Source: Allobosea robiniae
Lineage (GTDB): Bacteria > Pseudomonadota > Alphaproteobacteria > Rhizobiales > Beijerinckiaceae
Assembly: GCF_900102525.1 (NCBI RefSeq)
Contig: NZ_FNBZ01000004.1
Span: forward strand, 248,001-312,000
Reading direction: 5' to 3'
Length of the DNA: 64,000 nt
This document shows, one piece after another, positions 1 to 9,357 of the stretch. The position numbers and the translations under genes were made by a program. Below the pieces are notes generated by a model that saw only the letters and a program-made list of their open reading frames with translations, searched no databases and was not told the DNA's origin. Each line of letters starts with the position of its first letter. Position 1 is the first letter of the stretch.

Positions 1-1
1 G

Positions 2-553
2 CACCCGATCAGCGAGGACGACGAGGCCAAGGCCAACGAGGCGGCGGCTTATGTCGCACGCCGGCTCGATGCGATCTCGGACGAGCTGGAGCGTGGCTGG
101 GAAGGGAAGGTCAGCGAAGGCGGCTTCGTCTTCTCGCGGATGATCCGCGGCGTGAAACAGGCCGCGACGATCGATGCCGGGCTGCTCGCCAGCACGGAGG
201 CCCGCAAGCTCGACGCTGCGGCGACCTCCTTGCAGGAGGCCTATGCAAAGCCCGGCGTGCTCAGCCGCAAGGGCGACACCTTCACCGTCAACGGCCCGAG
301 CGACCTGTTCGACGCGGTCTCCAGCATCGGCAAGAAAGGCGTCTCGCTGCAGCGCTATAAAGGCCTGGGCGAGATGAACCCCGACCAGCTCTGGGAGACG
401 ACGCTCGATCGCGACGTGCGCTCGCTGCTGCGCGTCAAGAACGACCAGAACGACGAGGCCGACGATCTCTTCGTCAAGCTGATGGGCGATGTCGTCGAGC
501 CGCGGCGAGAGTTCATCCAGAGCAACGCGCTGAACGCGACGGTCGACATCTGA
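2..553 (+). CDS. gyrB: DNA gyrase subunit B, C-terminal part (5' end outside window)
   Basis: This is the last 183 codons of a type IIA topoisomerase B subunit; the frame is open from base 2 and stops with TGA at 551-553. The stretch around 350-400 encodes [18 protein letters not shown], the hallmark TOPRIM/C-terminal signature of GyrB, and the protein ends in the usual [17 protein letters not shown] tail. GyrB supplies the ATPase for negative supercoiling together with GyrA in the cytoplasm. ParE is the alternative, but its equivalent motif usually differs around the NPDQLWETT segment, so GyrB is preferred. It converges on the ABC operon that follows, and no clear terminator was seen in the 190-bp gap. 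Confidence 0.95.
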   Translation, partial: HPISEDDEAKANEAAAYVARRLDAISDELERGWEGKVSEGGFVFSRMIRGVKQAATIDAGLLASTEARKLDAAATSLQEAYAKPGVLSRKGDTFTVNGPSDLFDAVSSIGKKGVSLQRYKGLGEMNPDQLWETTLDRDVRSLLRVKNDQNDEADDLFVKLMGDVVEPRREFIQSNALNATVDI

Positions 554-744
554 TCGTCGCGACGACTGTGAAACCGCGGTTACGGGCTCAGTCTTTAGCC
601 ATTTGCTGTACTGGGAGGCGAGGTCGCCGGGCCGTTGGCTGACAGGGTTTTTTGGGTAAGCTCGGACCAGCCTTTGTGGTGATCGGACGGTGCGCTGCGC
701 TGGTCGAGCCGACTTCGCTACCGGCGCGAAAAGATCGACGGGCG

Positions 745-1707
745 TCACGCTGCCGCGTCGAGCGGGTGGTGGCAGCGGAACATCCCCCCAGCGACGGCGG
801 TCTGCTCTGGCATCTGCGTGCGGCAGATGTCACTCGCCCTTGAACAGCGTGGGTTGAACGGACAGCCCGGCGGTGGCTCGACCGGGTTGGGCGGCTCGGC
901 GATAACCTCTGACCAGGATGGGCGCTGCCCCGGCGTCGGCGGCAGCACGGCGTCGAGCAGTGAGCGCGTATAGGGATGGCGCGGTCGCGCGAACAGCTCC
1001 TCGGTCGGCCCGGTCTCGACCACGGTGCCGAGATACATCACCGCCACCCGCTCGGCCATGTGGTAGACAACGGCGAGGTTGTGGCTGATCAGGAGCACGG
1101 TCAGCCCGAGCTTCTTCTGCAGCGCGCCGATCAGGTTGATGATCTGCGACTGCACGGAGACGTCGAGCGCCGAGGTCGGCTCGTCGCAGATCAGGATGCG
1201 CGGCTGCGCGATCAGCGCACGAGCAATCGCAACGCGCTGGCGCTGCCCGCCGGAGATCTGGCTCGGATAGGCGTTGAGCAGATGCGGCGGCAGGCCGACG
1301 GCCTGCATCATCTCGGCCACCGCGGCCTGGCGGCTGCGGGCATTCCCGTCGCCGCGCACCGCGAGCGGCGCCGCGATGATGCTGCCGAGCGTCTGGCGCG
1401 GATTGAGCGAGGAATACGGGTCCTGGAAGACGGGCTGGATCAGCCCGGCACGCTCGATGCGATGATAGGACGCGATCGGCTTTCCGGCGACCGCGACGGT
1501 GCCGCTGGTCGGCGGCTCGATGCCGAGCATCAGCCGCGACAGCGTGGTCTTGCCGCAGCCGGATTCGCCGACGATCGCGACAACCTCGCCCTGCCCGACC
1601 TCAAGATCGATGCCGCGCAGCGCCCGCAGGATCCGCCGCTGGCCATGGAAGGAGACGGCGTAGTCGCGCGTCGCGCCGACGATGCTCAGTGCGGCCTGCG
1701 CGCTCAC
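745..1707 (-). CDS. Dipeptide/oligopeptide ABC transporter ATP-binding protein (DppF/OppF type)
   Basis: A 320-aa nucleotide-binding subunit, last gene of a peptide-type importer operon. Walker A GESGCGKTT is near residue 50, the signature ISGGQRQR near 150 and Walker B ICDEPTSALD near 170; the C-terminal oligopeptide-transporter domain has the PGCPFNPRC cysteine motif (Fe-S-type in this family). The open frame runs far upstream, but the real start is taken as GTG at 1707, which overlaps the TGA of the preceding ATPase gene (GTGA), as expected for translational coupling. Substrate cannot be read from the sequence. Confidence 0.9.
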   Translation of the reverse strand: MSAQAALSIVGATRDYAVSFHGQRRILRALRGIDLEVGQGEVVAIVGESGCGKTTLSRLMLGIEPPTSGTVAVAGKPIASYHRIERAGLIQPVFQDPYSSLNPRQTLGSIIAAPLAVRGDGNARSRQAAVAEMMQAVGLPPHLLNAYPSQISGGQRQRVAIARALIAQPRILICDEPTSALDVSVQSQIINLIGALQKKLGLTVLLISHNLAVVYHMAERVAVMYLGTVVETGPTEELFARPRHPYTRSLLDAVLPPTPGQRPSWSEVIAEPPNPVEPPPGCPFNPRCSRASDICRTQMPEQTAVAGGMFRCHHPLDAAA

Positions 1708-2723
1708 GACACCACCTCGCCCTGCTCTTCGAAACCCGGTTCGCCCGCCCGCTCCGCAATGGGGCGGACGCAGCGCAGCGCACGCTCCCCGTCGAGCGGC
1801 ACGAGCGGCACCGGCGCGGCGCAGACGGGCCGCGCATAGGGGCAGCGCTCCATGAACAGGCAGGCTTCCACTGTGCCGGTCGGCGGCGGCACGATCCCGG
1901 GGATCGAGCCCAGCAGCGCGCCCCGCGCGGTGCCCCCCGGCGTCGGGATCGCCTGCAGCAGGCCTTCGGTATAGGGATGCGCCGGCGCGGTCAGGACGGC
2001 TGCGGTATCGCCGGTTTCGACCACCTGCCCGGCATACATCACCGCGACACGGTGGGCCATCGTCGCCACCACGCCGAGATCGTGCGTGATCAGAATGATG
2101 CCGACGCCGGTCTCGTGCTGCAGCTGCGCCAGCAGGCCAAGGATCTGCGCCTGGGTGGTGACGTCGAGCGCCGTCGTCGGTTCGTCGGCAATGATCAGGT
2201 CCGGGTCGCAGGACAAGGCCATGGCGATCATCACGCGCTGGCGCAGGCCACCGGAAAGCTGGTGCGGATACTGCTCCAGCCGCGCCGCCGGCGACGGAAT
2301 GCCGACCCGTGCCAGCAGAGACACCGCCCGCTCGCGCGCCTCGGCCCGGCCGATGCCGAGATGCGTGCGCATCACCTCGGTCATCTGGCTGCCGATGGTG
2401 TAGCAGGGATCGAGCGAGGTCATCGGATCCTGGAAGATCATCGCGATGCGCGGGCCGCGCAGCTTGCGCCACTCCGCCTCGCGCAGGTCGATCAGCGACT
2501 GTCCCGAAAAGCTCAGCCTGGAGGCGTCGACGCGGCCGGGCTTCGGCACGAGCCCCATCAGCGAGAGCGCGGTGAGGCTTTTGCCGCAGCCGGACTCGCC
2601 GACGATCGCCAGCGTCTCGCCGCGCGCGACAGAGAGCGCGATGCCGCGCACCGGCTGCAGGATGCGGCCCTGCGCGGTCGGGATCGTGATCTTCAGATCC
2701 TCGAGCTCGATCAAGGCGCTCAT
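1704..2723 (-). CDS. Dipeptide/oligopeptide ABC transporter ATP-binding protein (DppD/OppD type)
   Basis: A 339-aa ATPase that pairs with the downstream DppF-type subunit on the cytoplasmic face of the importer. It shows Walker A GESGCGKS, signature LSGGLRQR and Walker B IIADEPTTALDV, and a C-terminal oligopeptide extension with CLFMERCPYARPVC. Its ATG overlaps the stop of the permease gene (ATGA at 2720-2723) and its stop overlaps the GTG of the next ATPase, so the four transporter genes from dppB to dppF form one coupled unit. Confidence 0.9.
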   Translation of the reverse strand: MSALIELEDLKITIPTAQGRILQPVRGIALSVARGETLAIVGESGCGKSLTALSLMGLVPKPGRVDASRLSFSGQSLIDLREAEWRKLRGPRIAMIFQDPMTSLDPCYTIGSQMTEVMRTHLGIGRAEARERAVSLLARVGIPSPAARLEQYPHQLSGGLRQRVMIAMALSCDPDLIIADEPTTALDVTTQAQILGLLAQLQHETGVGIILITHDLGVVATMAHRVAVMYAGQVVETGDTAAVLTAPAHPYTEGLLQAIPTPGGTARGALLGSIPGIVPPPTGTVEACLFMERCPYARPVCAAPVPLVPLDGERALRCVRPIAERAGEPGFEEQGEVVS

Positions 2724-3598
2724 GCCCGGCCCTCCGGCGCGACGACATCGCGCAGCGCATCGCCGAGCAGGTTGATCGCCAGCACCAGCGTCACCAGCGC
2801 GACACCGGGGATCGCGATCAGCCAGGGCCGGAACAGCAGCTGGTTCTTCGATTCCGCCACCATCAGCCCCCAGGACGCGAGCGGCGGCTTGACGCCGAGG
2901 CCGAGGAAGGAGAGCGCGGCCTCCAGCAGTACGGCATGGGCGACCTCGACGGTCGCGACCACGATCAGCGGCCCGACGATGTTGGGCAGGATCTCGACCA
3001 GCAGTATGCGCGGCGTCGAGGAGCCGATGGCGCGCGCCGCAATGACGAAGTCGCTATATGCCAATCGTTGCGTCGCGCTGCGGGTGACCACCGCGAACCG
3101 GTCCCAGAGCAGAAGCCCGATCACCACGACGAGCACCGTCAGCGAGGAACCGACGACCGCGACCACCACGAGCGCGACCAGCACCACCGGAAGGGTCAGC
3201 CGGATCGTGATCAGGAAGTTGATGACGAGGTCGACGCGCCCGCCGAAATAGCCGGCCGCCATGCCCATCGCCGTGCCGATCAGGCCCGAGACCAGTACGG
3301 TCGCGACGCCGATGAACATTGAGACGCGGGCGCCGTCCACCAGCCGCGCCAACAGATCGCGCCCGAGCTGGTCGGTGCCCAGCGGATGCGTCCAGCTGCC
3401 GCGCACGTCCCAGACCGGCGGGATGAGGCGGGCGCCGAGATTCTGCGCCACGGGGTCGAGCGTGAAAAGCGGCCCGACGAGCGCGACCAACAGGATCAGC
3501 AGGATCGCGCCGCCGCCGAACCAGAAGCTGCCATGCCGCAGCATGCGGTGCAAAGCGAGCCGGCGGGGGCTCATCGCAGTGAGTGTCGCCGCCGTCAT
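2720..3598 (-). CDS. Peptide-type ABC transporter permease (DppC family)
   Basis: A 292-aa inner-membrane permease with an N-terminal transmembrane helix followed by the short periplasmic segment and a five-helix BPD_transp_1 domain. The LGTDQLGRDLLARLVDGAR segment and the cytoplasmic EAALSFLGLG loop are typical of DppC/OppC. It overlaps dppB (ATGA) upstream and dppD downstream. It resembles the DppC-type protein at 16667-17560 in this window (shared WAVE-like GSWTHxLGTDQLGRD region and C-terminus), which suggests an old duplication. Confidence 0.9.
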   Translation of the reverse strand: MTAATLTAMSPRRLALHRMLRHGSFWFGGGAILLILLVALVGPLFTLDPVAQNLGARLIPPVWDVRGSWTHPLGTDQLGRDLLARLVDGARVSMFIGVATVLVSGLIGTAMGMAAGYFGGRVDLVINFLITIRLTLPVVLVALVVVAVVGSSLTVLVVVIGLLLWDRFAVVTRSATQRLAYSDFVIAARAIGSSTPRILLVEILPNIVGPLIVVATVEVAHAVLLEAALSFLGLGVKPPLASWGLMVAESKNQLLFRPWLIAIPGVALVTLVLAINLLGDALRDVVAPEGRA

Positions 3599-4512
3599 GA
3601 GATGCGGATCCTCGGGTCGATCAGGGCATTCAGGAGGTCGGCCAGCAGCGTCAGCAGCGCATAGATCAGCGCGATCACCAGCAGGATGGACTGGATCACC
3701 TCGATGTCGGAGCGCTGGATCGACTGCCAGGCGAGCAGGCCCAGCCCCTTCAGCGAGAACACCGTCTCGACAACGATCGAGCCGCCGAGCATGAAGCCGA
3801 GCTGCACGGCCGCGAGCGAGACGACCGGGATGATGGCGCTGCGCAGCGCATGCAGAAGCACGACGCGCCAGGCTGGCAGACCATAGGCCCGCGCGGTGCG
3901 GACATGATCGGACTGCATCACGTCGATCATGCCCGAACGCGTCAGCCGCATCAGCGCAGGCGCCGCGTAATAGCCAAGCGTCACCGAGGGCAGCACGAAA
4001 TGCAGCCAGGTCGCCGAGCCGGAGATCGGCAGCCAGCGCAGTTGCACGCCGAAGATGTAGACCAGCAGGAGCGCGAACAGGAAGGATGGCAGCGCCTGCC
4101 CGGCGACCGCGAGCCCGAGCGCGAAGCGGTCGATCACCGTGTCGCGATAGAGCCCGGCGAGGATGCCGAGCGGGATCGAGAGCAGGAGCGCGAAGGCGAG
4201 CGCCGACAGGCCGAGCTTTGCCGTGACCGGCGCATGCTCGGCCAGCACGCTCACCACCGGCTGGCGCAGATAGAAGGACCGGCCGAACTCACCCGACAGG
4301 ATCTTGCCGAGCCAGGCGAAGTACTGCGTGTGGATCGGCTGGTCGAAGCCATAGAGCCGGCGGATCGATTCCACATCCGCGGGCGAAGCTCCCTCGCCCG
4401 CCATCGCCGCGGCGGGGTCGCCGGAGAGATGGACGAGCGAGAAGGCGAGCACCGAGGTGCAGGCGATCACCAGCAGGGTGACGAGCAGTCGCCTCGCGAG
4501 AAAGCGTAACAT
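3595..4512 (-). CDS. Peptide-type ABC transporter permease (DppB family)
   Basis: A 305-aa inner-membrane permease, first permease gene of the operon. It starts MLRFLARRLLVTLLV, the usual first helix of DppB, carries the periplasmic LYGFDQP.HTQYFAWLGKILSGEFG segment and ends NALIDPRIRIS. The cytoplasmic EAA-like loop is around VRTARAYGLP. It lies 35 bp after the binding-protein gene. Very similar along its whole length to the permease at 15753-16670, supporting paralogy of the two transporters. Confidence 0.9.
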   Translation of the reverse strand: MLRFLARRLLVTLLVIACTSVLAFSLVHLSGDPAAAMAGEGASPADVESIRRLYGFDQPIHTQYFAWLGKILSGEFGRSFYLRQPVVSVLAEHAPVTAKLGLSALAFALLLSIPLGILAGLYRDTVIDRFALGLAVAGQALPSFLFALLLVYIFGVQLRWLPISGSATWLHFVLPSVTLGYYAAPALMRLTRSGMIDVMQSDHVRTARAYGLPAWRVVLLHALRSAIIPVVSLAAVQLGFMLGGSIVVETVFSLKGLGLLAWQSIQRSDIEVIQSILLVIALIYALLTLLADLLNALIDPRIRIS

Positions 4513-4547
4513 GATGTTCGATCAGACTGCGGCGGCCGCCTCCATGC

Positions 4548-6101
4548 TCACTGCTTCCAGCGTGCCAGATAGAAGTGGGCGAGCTCGTCCGGCGTCACCG
4601 GCAGGTCGAGTTCCGCGTTGAAGGCATAGGTCCGGCCGTAGCTGAACAGCGGCACCATATAGGCCTGCTCGTTGATGCGGGCGAGCGCCTTGCCGTAAAG
4701 CTCCTTGCGCTTCTCCGGGTCGACGCTGGTGTCCGCCGCCTGCAGCCAGTCGCGCACCTGCTCGTCGCGGGCATAATCGTCGATGCTGAACTTGAAATAA
4801 TTGCTCACCGAGGCCGAGGCATCGAGCACGCCCTGCGAGCCCCAGCTCAGATGCGCCACCTCGGCCTTGCCCTCCTGCAGGATCGGGCGCAGCGCCCGCC
4901 ACTGCAGGTAGCGCAGATCGGTCTTGATGCCGACGGCGCGCAGATAGTTCATCACCGCCTCGGTGTAAGGTCGGTCGCGATAGGCGTAGATCGGGATGGT
5001 GAAGCCGTCGGGATGTCCGGCCTCCTTCAGCAGCGCCTTGGCCTTGGCCGGATCGTAGGCATATTCCTCGGTCTTGGTGTCGCAGCCGAACTGGCGGGCG
5101 TCGCACATGAAGCGCAGGACCTCGGAGCCCTCGCCGACGAGCTCGCGCGAGATCGCCGCCCGGTCGATGGCGTGGAACATCGCCCGGCGGACGCGCACAT
5201 CCTTCATTGGGTTGTCGCCGGAACGCCCCGCCGCGTCGAGCGAAAGGAACGACATGCGCGTCGTCGGCGCGGCCTTGACCGTGACGCTCGGCATCGCGGC
5301 CAGCTGCTTGGCGTTCTCGGACGGCACGCCCCAGATCCAGTCGAGCCCGCCGGTGACCAGCTCGGCGAGCTGCGTGTCGGTGTCGGGGATAGTCTTGTAG
5401 ATCAGCGTGCCAATCGACGGCTTGCCCTTCGGGCTGTCGGCGAAATAGGCGTCGTTCTTGACCAGCGTCACCGAGGAGCCGGATTTGAACTCCTTGAGGT
5501 TATAGGGGCCGACGCAGACCGGCTGGACGGCGCCCCAGTCGCGCCGCGCCTTGCCGCCGGTGTTGACCGTCGGCGCCTTGTCGTAATGCCCTTCGGGATA
5601 GATCGGCGTGATGCCGGAGAAGTATTCGATCGCGGCCGGCGTCGGCGCCTTGGCCTTGAAGATCACCGTATCGGCGCTGGGCGCCTCGACATTCTCGATC
5701 CAGTCGACCAGCAGGCGCGTGACGACGCCGCTGTCGGGCTGGCGGGCATGGTTGTAGGTGTAGGCGACGTCGGCCGCCGTCAGTTCCTTGCCGTTCGAGA
5801 ATTTCAGCCCCTTGCGGAGCTTGAACTCGAGAGTCTTGTCGTCGATCCAGCGATAGCCGGTCGAGAGCAGCGGCTTGTATTCGCCCTTGATCGGGTCGCG
5901 ATACATCAGCGTGTCGCACATCTGCTGCGCGATGATCACGACCTCGCGCAGGTTCTGGTAGTAGAGATCGACCGTGTCGACCTCGCTGGCCGAGGCGAAG
6001 ACCAGCGTGTCGTCCGCCTTGCCGGCCTGGGCTGCGCCGGCCCCCAGGCCGAGTGCCGCCGCGACGGTCAACGCCGCCGCCATGCTCCGAGTCGTCATCA
6101 T
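4548..6101 (-). CDS. Peptide-type ABC transporter substrate-binding protein (SBP_bac_5)
   Basis: A 517-aa periplasmic solute-binding protein of the DppA/OppA family. ATG at 6101 is chosen because it is preceded by GGAGGGG and gives a clean signal peptide ending in AQA/G near residue 26; an upstream in-frame start would add an unlikely arginine-rich leader. The mature protein has the LSTGYRWIDDKTLEFKLRKG region and the KDVRVRRAMFHAIDR motif diagnostic of SBP_bac_5. It follows a CocE-like hydrolase gene and precedes the permeases, so it is probably the specificity subunit of this importer. Substrate unknown. About half of its conserved positions are also seen in the binding protein at 14204. 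Confidence 0.9.
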   Translation of the reverse strand: MMTTRSMAAALTVAAALGLGAGAAQAGKADDTLVFASASEVDTVDLYYQNLREVVIIAQQMCDTLMYRDPIKGEYKPLLSTGYRWIDDKTLEFKLRKGLKFSNGKELTAADVAYTYNHARQPDSGVVTRLLVDWIENVEAPSADTVIFKAKAPTPAAIEYFSGITPIYPEGHYDKAPTVNTGGKARRDWGAVQPVCVGPYNLKEFKSGSSVTLVKNDAYFADSPKGKPSIGTLIYKTIPDTDTQLAELVTGGLDWIWGVPSENAKQLAAMPSVTVKAAPTTRMSFLSLDAAGRSGDNPMKDVRVRRAMFHAIDRAAISRELVGEGSEVLRFMCDARQFGCDTKTEEYAYDPAKAKALLKEAGHPDGFTIPIYAYRDRPYTEAVMNYLRAVGIKTDLRYLQWRALRPILQEGKAEVAHLSWGSQGVLDASASVSNYFKFSIDDYARDEQVRDWLQAADTSVDPEKRKELYGKALARINEQAYMVPLFSYGRTYAFNAELDLPVTPDELAHFYLARWKQ

Positions 6102-6182
6102 CGTTCCCCTCCGTCCCGTTTCAGGATCAGTCTCCACGCCCGCCCATCTCCTCATGACCGGGCGTGATCTTTTGCGACCTTC

Positions 6183-8033
6183 TCAGACTGCGGGCCTCAC
6201 CGGCAATCTGATCGTCGAATTCGTTGTGCCGCCGCGATGCAGCGTCAGCTTCGGCGGCCGGCCATGCGGCACCTGCCCGCAATGATCGGCATCGGCGCCC
6301 GCGATCGCGATGCGGATGCGGCTGCCTGCCTTGAAGGTCCACGACGTCGGCAGCAGCGCGAAATGCAGGCGCTGCGGCTCGCCGACCGGCATCGGCGCGG
6401 CGTCGGCCCGGGTGAAGGTGCGGAACGGCCAGGTCGTGCGATGCTCCGGCGGGCACTCGCTCTCCTTGCGATGCAACGCCCGAAGCAGCCCCTCGGTGAC
6501 GTAGCGCACGGTGGCGTCGGCCTCGACCTCCGAAAGATACACGAAAATCGCGGCGTCGGGCTCGCTCGACGAAACAAGCAGATCGGCGATCACATGTCCC
6601 GAAACCTGCCAGTCTCGCTCCAGCGGCGCGGAATCGTAGCGCAGCATCGCCTCGTCGCGGCCCTGCCAGTCGATATAGTAGTCGCGGCTGTCGATCGCAG
6701 CGATGCGCTCGTAGCGGGTCTGGCCGCCGGTGCCCTTCCTGAAATCGACTTGATACCCGTCCGCGCCCGCGACGCCGGCCTGCGGCGAGAGGCGCGCACC
6801 GTCGTCGAAATGCAGCGTTTCGCTGGCTTCGATCGGCGGCCAAGCGGCCGCCTCCTGCCAGGCTTCCTCATGCATGGTGTAGTAGTGAATCGGCGCCTCT
6901 TCGCGGAGCCCGGTGTCGAGCCCCATCAGGTACTCGTCGAAGAAGCGCAGCACCTCGCCGACGATCGGGAAGTCGGGCTCCACCTTCGGCCGCCAGGGCG
7001 AGCAGTCGATGCGCGCGCCATGGTCCCAGGGGCCGAGCAGCAGATGGCGCTTCGGGTTCGGCAGCGTCAGGAAGCGGCTGATCGAGCCGTTGGCGTAGCC
7101 CGCGCCGTCCATCCAGCCCGAAACCGAATAAACCGCCACCTCTGGATCGATCCCATCATAGAAGCCGTAGGGGCTGAACTTCGCCGAGGTGAATTCCGGG
7201 TCGTAGGGCAGCGTGTCGCCCTTGAATTTGAACTCGGTGATGAAGTCCGGCATGTGGAAATTGCCGATATGCTCGGTGATCGCCTGCCGGCAGAGCGCCC
7301 CGTCCGCATCCTCGTCCACCGGCTGCGGGCCGGCATAGTTCGGGTTGGCGTAGTAGGCGATGTTCTTCAACAGGTCGCGCCGGTCGTGGTCCATCGCGAT
7401 CATCAGGTCGTCATAGACCCGCGCCAGCTCCTTCAGCAGGATGCCGCCCGGATAGTAATGGTCGGAATACGTGTCCCACACCGCAAACAGCGGCGCGATC
7501 GCCTTGACCGCCTTGTGGCCGGTGCTTGCGAGGAAGTCGGACGCCGCGCCGAGATAGGACACGCCGGTGGCGCCGATCGCCCCGTTCGACCAGGGCTGCG
7601 CCACGATCCAGTCCGCGATGGCGCGGCAGTCCTCGCGCTCGCGCGGCGAACGGAAGCTGTCGCGCGTGCCGAAGCTCGCCCCCGTGCCGCGCACATCGAT
7701 CACCACCAGCGCATAGCCGGCGGGTACGAAATTGTCGCGATAGCGAAAGGAACCGGGCGTGACCTCGTCGCCCTTCGTGGAGTCCGACAGCGCGAAGCGG
7801 CGGTAATAGGGGGTAAAGATGGTGATCGTCGGAAACGGCCCCTTGGCCGCAGCGCCTTCCGCAGTCTGCGGCAGGTAGACATCAACGGCGAGCCTGCAGC
7901 CGTCAGGCATCGCCACATAGTGCGAGAAAGGCTTCTTCGAGACGCCGTAGGGGCGCTTCCGCTCCTTCAGATAGGTCCAGGGAGTCACCCGCCAGGCTGG
8001 ATTCTCGGTCCCCATCACAATCGCCCGTTTCAT
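6183..8033 (-). CDS. CocE/NonD family hydrolase (X-Pro dipeptidyl-peptidase S15 fold)
   Basis: A 616-aa alpha/beta hydrolase with a C-terminal jelly-roll domain (X-Pro_C type). The nucleophile elbow is GVSYLGA around residue 150, following the conserved VIDVRGTGASFG segment; the C-terminal part has the SGHVIADLLVSSSEPDAAIFVYLSEV-type strand pattern. Family members cleave acyl or peptide/ester bonds such as cocaine esters or X-Pro dipeptides. It is the first gene ahead of a dipeptide-type importer, so hydrolysis of an imported peptide or amide-like compound is a reasonable inference. No signal peptide is visible. ATG at 8033 is chosen over 8117 because the longer form would run into the promoter region of the divergent LysR gene; 8015 is also possible. 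Confidence 0.82.
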   Translation of the reverse strand: MKRAIVMGTENPAWRVTPWTYLKERKRPYGVSKKPFSHYVAMPDGCRLAVDVYLPQTAEGAAAKGPFPTITIFTPYYRRFALSDSTKGDEVTPGSFRYRDNFVPAGYALVVIDVRGTGASFGTRDSFRSPREREDCRAIADWIVAQPWSNGAIGATGVSYLGAASDFLASTGHKAVKAIAPLFAVWDTYSDHYYPGGILLKELARVYDDLMIAMDHDRRDLLKNIAYYANPNYAGPQPVDEDADGALCRQAITEHIGNFHMPDFITEFKFKGDTLPYDPEFTSAKFSPYGFYDGIDPEVAVYSVSGWMDGAGYANGSISRFLTLPNPKRHLLLGPWDHGARIDCSPWRPKVEPDFPIVGEVLRFFDEYLMGLDTGLREEAPIHYYTMHEEAWQEAAAWPPIEASETLHFDDGARLSPQAGVAGADGYQVDFRKGTGGQTRYERIAAIDSRDYYIDWQGRDEAMLRYDSAPLERDWQVSGHVIADLLVSSSEPDAAIFVYLSEVEADATVRYVTEGLLRALHRKESECPPEHRTTWPFRTFTRADAAPMPVGEPQRLHFALLPTSWTFKAGSRIRIAIAGADADHCGQVPHGRPPKLTLHRGGTTNSTIRLPVRPAV

Positions 8034-8133
8034 ACCATTCCAGTTTGAAACACGAGCGTCGCAACACTCGACATATGCGTCAAATGCGTAATAACGAATG
8101 AATAGTGCCTTTTTCACATAAGGGCGGCGTCAA

Positions 8134-9048
8134 ATGCTGGGGTTGCGAGGTTTGGAGGCGCTGCGCGCCTTCGTCGAGGCCGGAACGGTATCGCAGGCTG
8201 CGGTCCGGCTCGGACGTACCCAGCCGCAGATCGGGCGGCTGCTCAGCGCGCTCGAGGCCGAGCTCGGTTTCCAGCTCTTCGATCGGCACAACAAACGCCT
8301 GACGCTGACCGCCGAAGGCCGCGAGTTCTACCAGCATGTCGAGCGGCTGCTGCAGGGCCATGACGGACTCGAGCGCTTTGCCTCCCAACTGCGCCGCGGC
8401 GGACGCCACCACATCCGCGTGCTCGCCGCGCCGCATGTGGCCGAAGCGATCGTCATCGATGCGGTGGCCACGCTGTCCCGGAGCGACCCACGCTTCACGG
8501 CCAGCGTCGATTCGCGGGTTCGCATCGACATCGACAACTGGCTGGGCCAGGAGCATTTCGATCTCGGCATCACCGTTCTCCCGATCGGCCATGCCGGTTT
8601 CGAGACCGAGGAATTCTTGCGCATCGAGGCCGTGGCAGCCATGGCGGACAGCCATCCGCTAGCGCGGCTGGAGGCGGTGACGGTCGCGGACCTCGCCAGC
8701 ACCAGCTTCATTGCCACCCACCGCCGCTCGCTGATCCAGAAGGAGATCGAGCGCCAGGCGGACGAGACGGGAGTTACGCCTGATTCGCGCTTCGAGACGC
8801 AGAGCGGCATGATCGCATGCCAACTCGCGGCGCGCGGCCTCGGCTGTTGCGTCGCGGACCCCTTCGTCGCGCATTCGAGCGGAACGCCAGGCTTGATCTT
8901 CCGGCCGTTCCGCCCAGCCATCGAACTGCGCTACGGCTTCGTTTTCCCCGCCTGGCAAAGCCGCTCGCGATTGGGACGGGAACTTTCGGGCGCGATCGCA
9001 GAGCGCGCGAAAGCCCTTTGGGGCACGATCAGGACGTCTTTCGGTTAA
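8134..9048 (+). CDS. LysR-family transcriptional regulator
   Basis: A 304-aa regulator with an N-terminal winged helix-turn-helix (residues 3-62, including LRAFVEAGTVSQAAVRLGRTQ and the LFDRHNKRLTLTAEG wing) and a C-terminal periplasmic-binding-like effector domain. It is divergent from the hydrolase-ABC operon with 100 bp between the starts, the standard layout for a LysR protein controlling its neighbour. The intergenic region holds a direct repeat ATGCGT at 8075-8080 and 8084-8089 that could belong to an operator; no textbook T-N11-A palindrome was obvious. Confidence 0.9.
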   Translation: MLGLRGLEALRAFVEAGTVSQAAVRLGRTQPQIGRLLSALEAELGFQLFDRHNKRLTLTAEGREFYQHVERLLQGHDGLERFASQLRRGGRHHIRVLAAPHVAEAIVIDAVATLSRSDPRFTASVDSRVRIDIDNWLGQEHFDLGITVLPIGHAGFETEEFLRIEAVAAMADSHPLARLEAVTVADLASTSFIATHRRSLIQKEIERQADETGVTPDSRFETQSGMIACQLAARGLGCCVADPFVAHSSGTPGLIFRPFRPAIELRYGFVFPAWQSRSRLGRELSGAIAERAKALWGTIRTSFG

Positions 9049-9357
9049 TCTGCCGAGCCGGAGGCTCGGGATGATAACCCGCCCGATGAGCCGATTGCCG
9101 GATTGAAGGTCCGCTCATCGACACCAAATCGGGAGCATCCAGATTCTTTCGATGTCGCGCGAGCGTTGTTCTCGTAGCCAATGCGTTTAGCCTTTCGGAG
9201 TGGCCGGCAAGATCGTCTTTGCTGGCCGCTCCGTTCTGAGGCGCGCAATGTTCCGCGCTGCGGTGCGCTTCCCTGCTGCTGGAAGGCAATGCGATTGCCG
9301 TCAGGAGCCAATGTCCGCCCATGGCGCAACGTTCCAGAACGTGCGGTGGTCATCCGC
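9049..9357. other. Intergenic stretch without a supported gene
   Basis: About 310 bp between a LysR gene and a decayed hutD-like fragment. Short open frames on both strands have arginine/serine-rich translations with no recognisable domain and no convincing ribosome binding site. It contains one unit of the ATGTCCG...TGGCGC repeat described separately (9310-9327). Confidence 0.6.
9310..9327 (+). repeat. Copy A of degenerate ATGTCCG/TGGCGC repeat
   Basis: Single unit reading AATGTCCGCCCATGGCGC. The same core, AATGTCNG followed by TGGCGC within 18 bp, occurs in four other intergenic sites of the window in the same orientation, three of them with a second or third unit spaced about 25 bp. Here it sits beside a recombined pseudogene. 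Confidence 0.55.

Noticed and set aside
652..843. Open frame on the plus strand downstream of gyrB
   Set aside because: It overlaps the end of the DppF-type gene antisense, has no ribosome binding site and no recognisable domain; it is composition-driven in high-GC DNA.
4575..6167. 530-codon open frame antisense to the binding protein gene
   Set aside because: Shadow frame caused by codon bias; the binding protein on the other strand has clear domain evidence. The same applies to several long frames opposite 6183-8033, 21711-23786 and 48122-49744.
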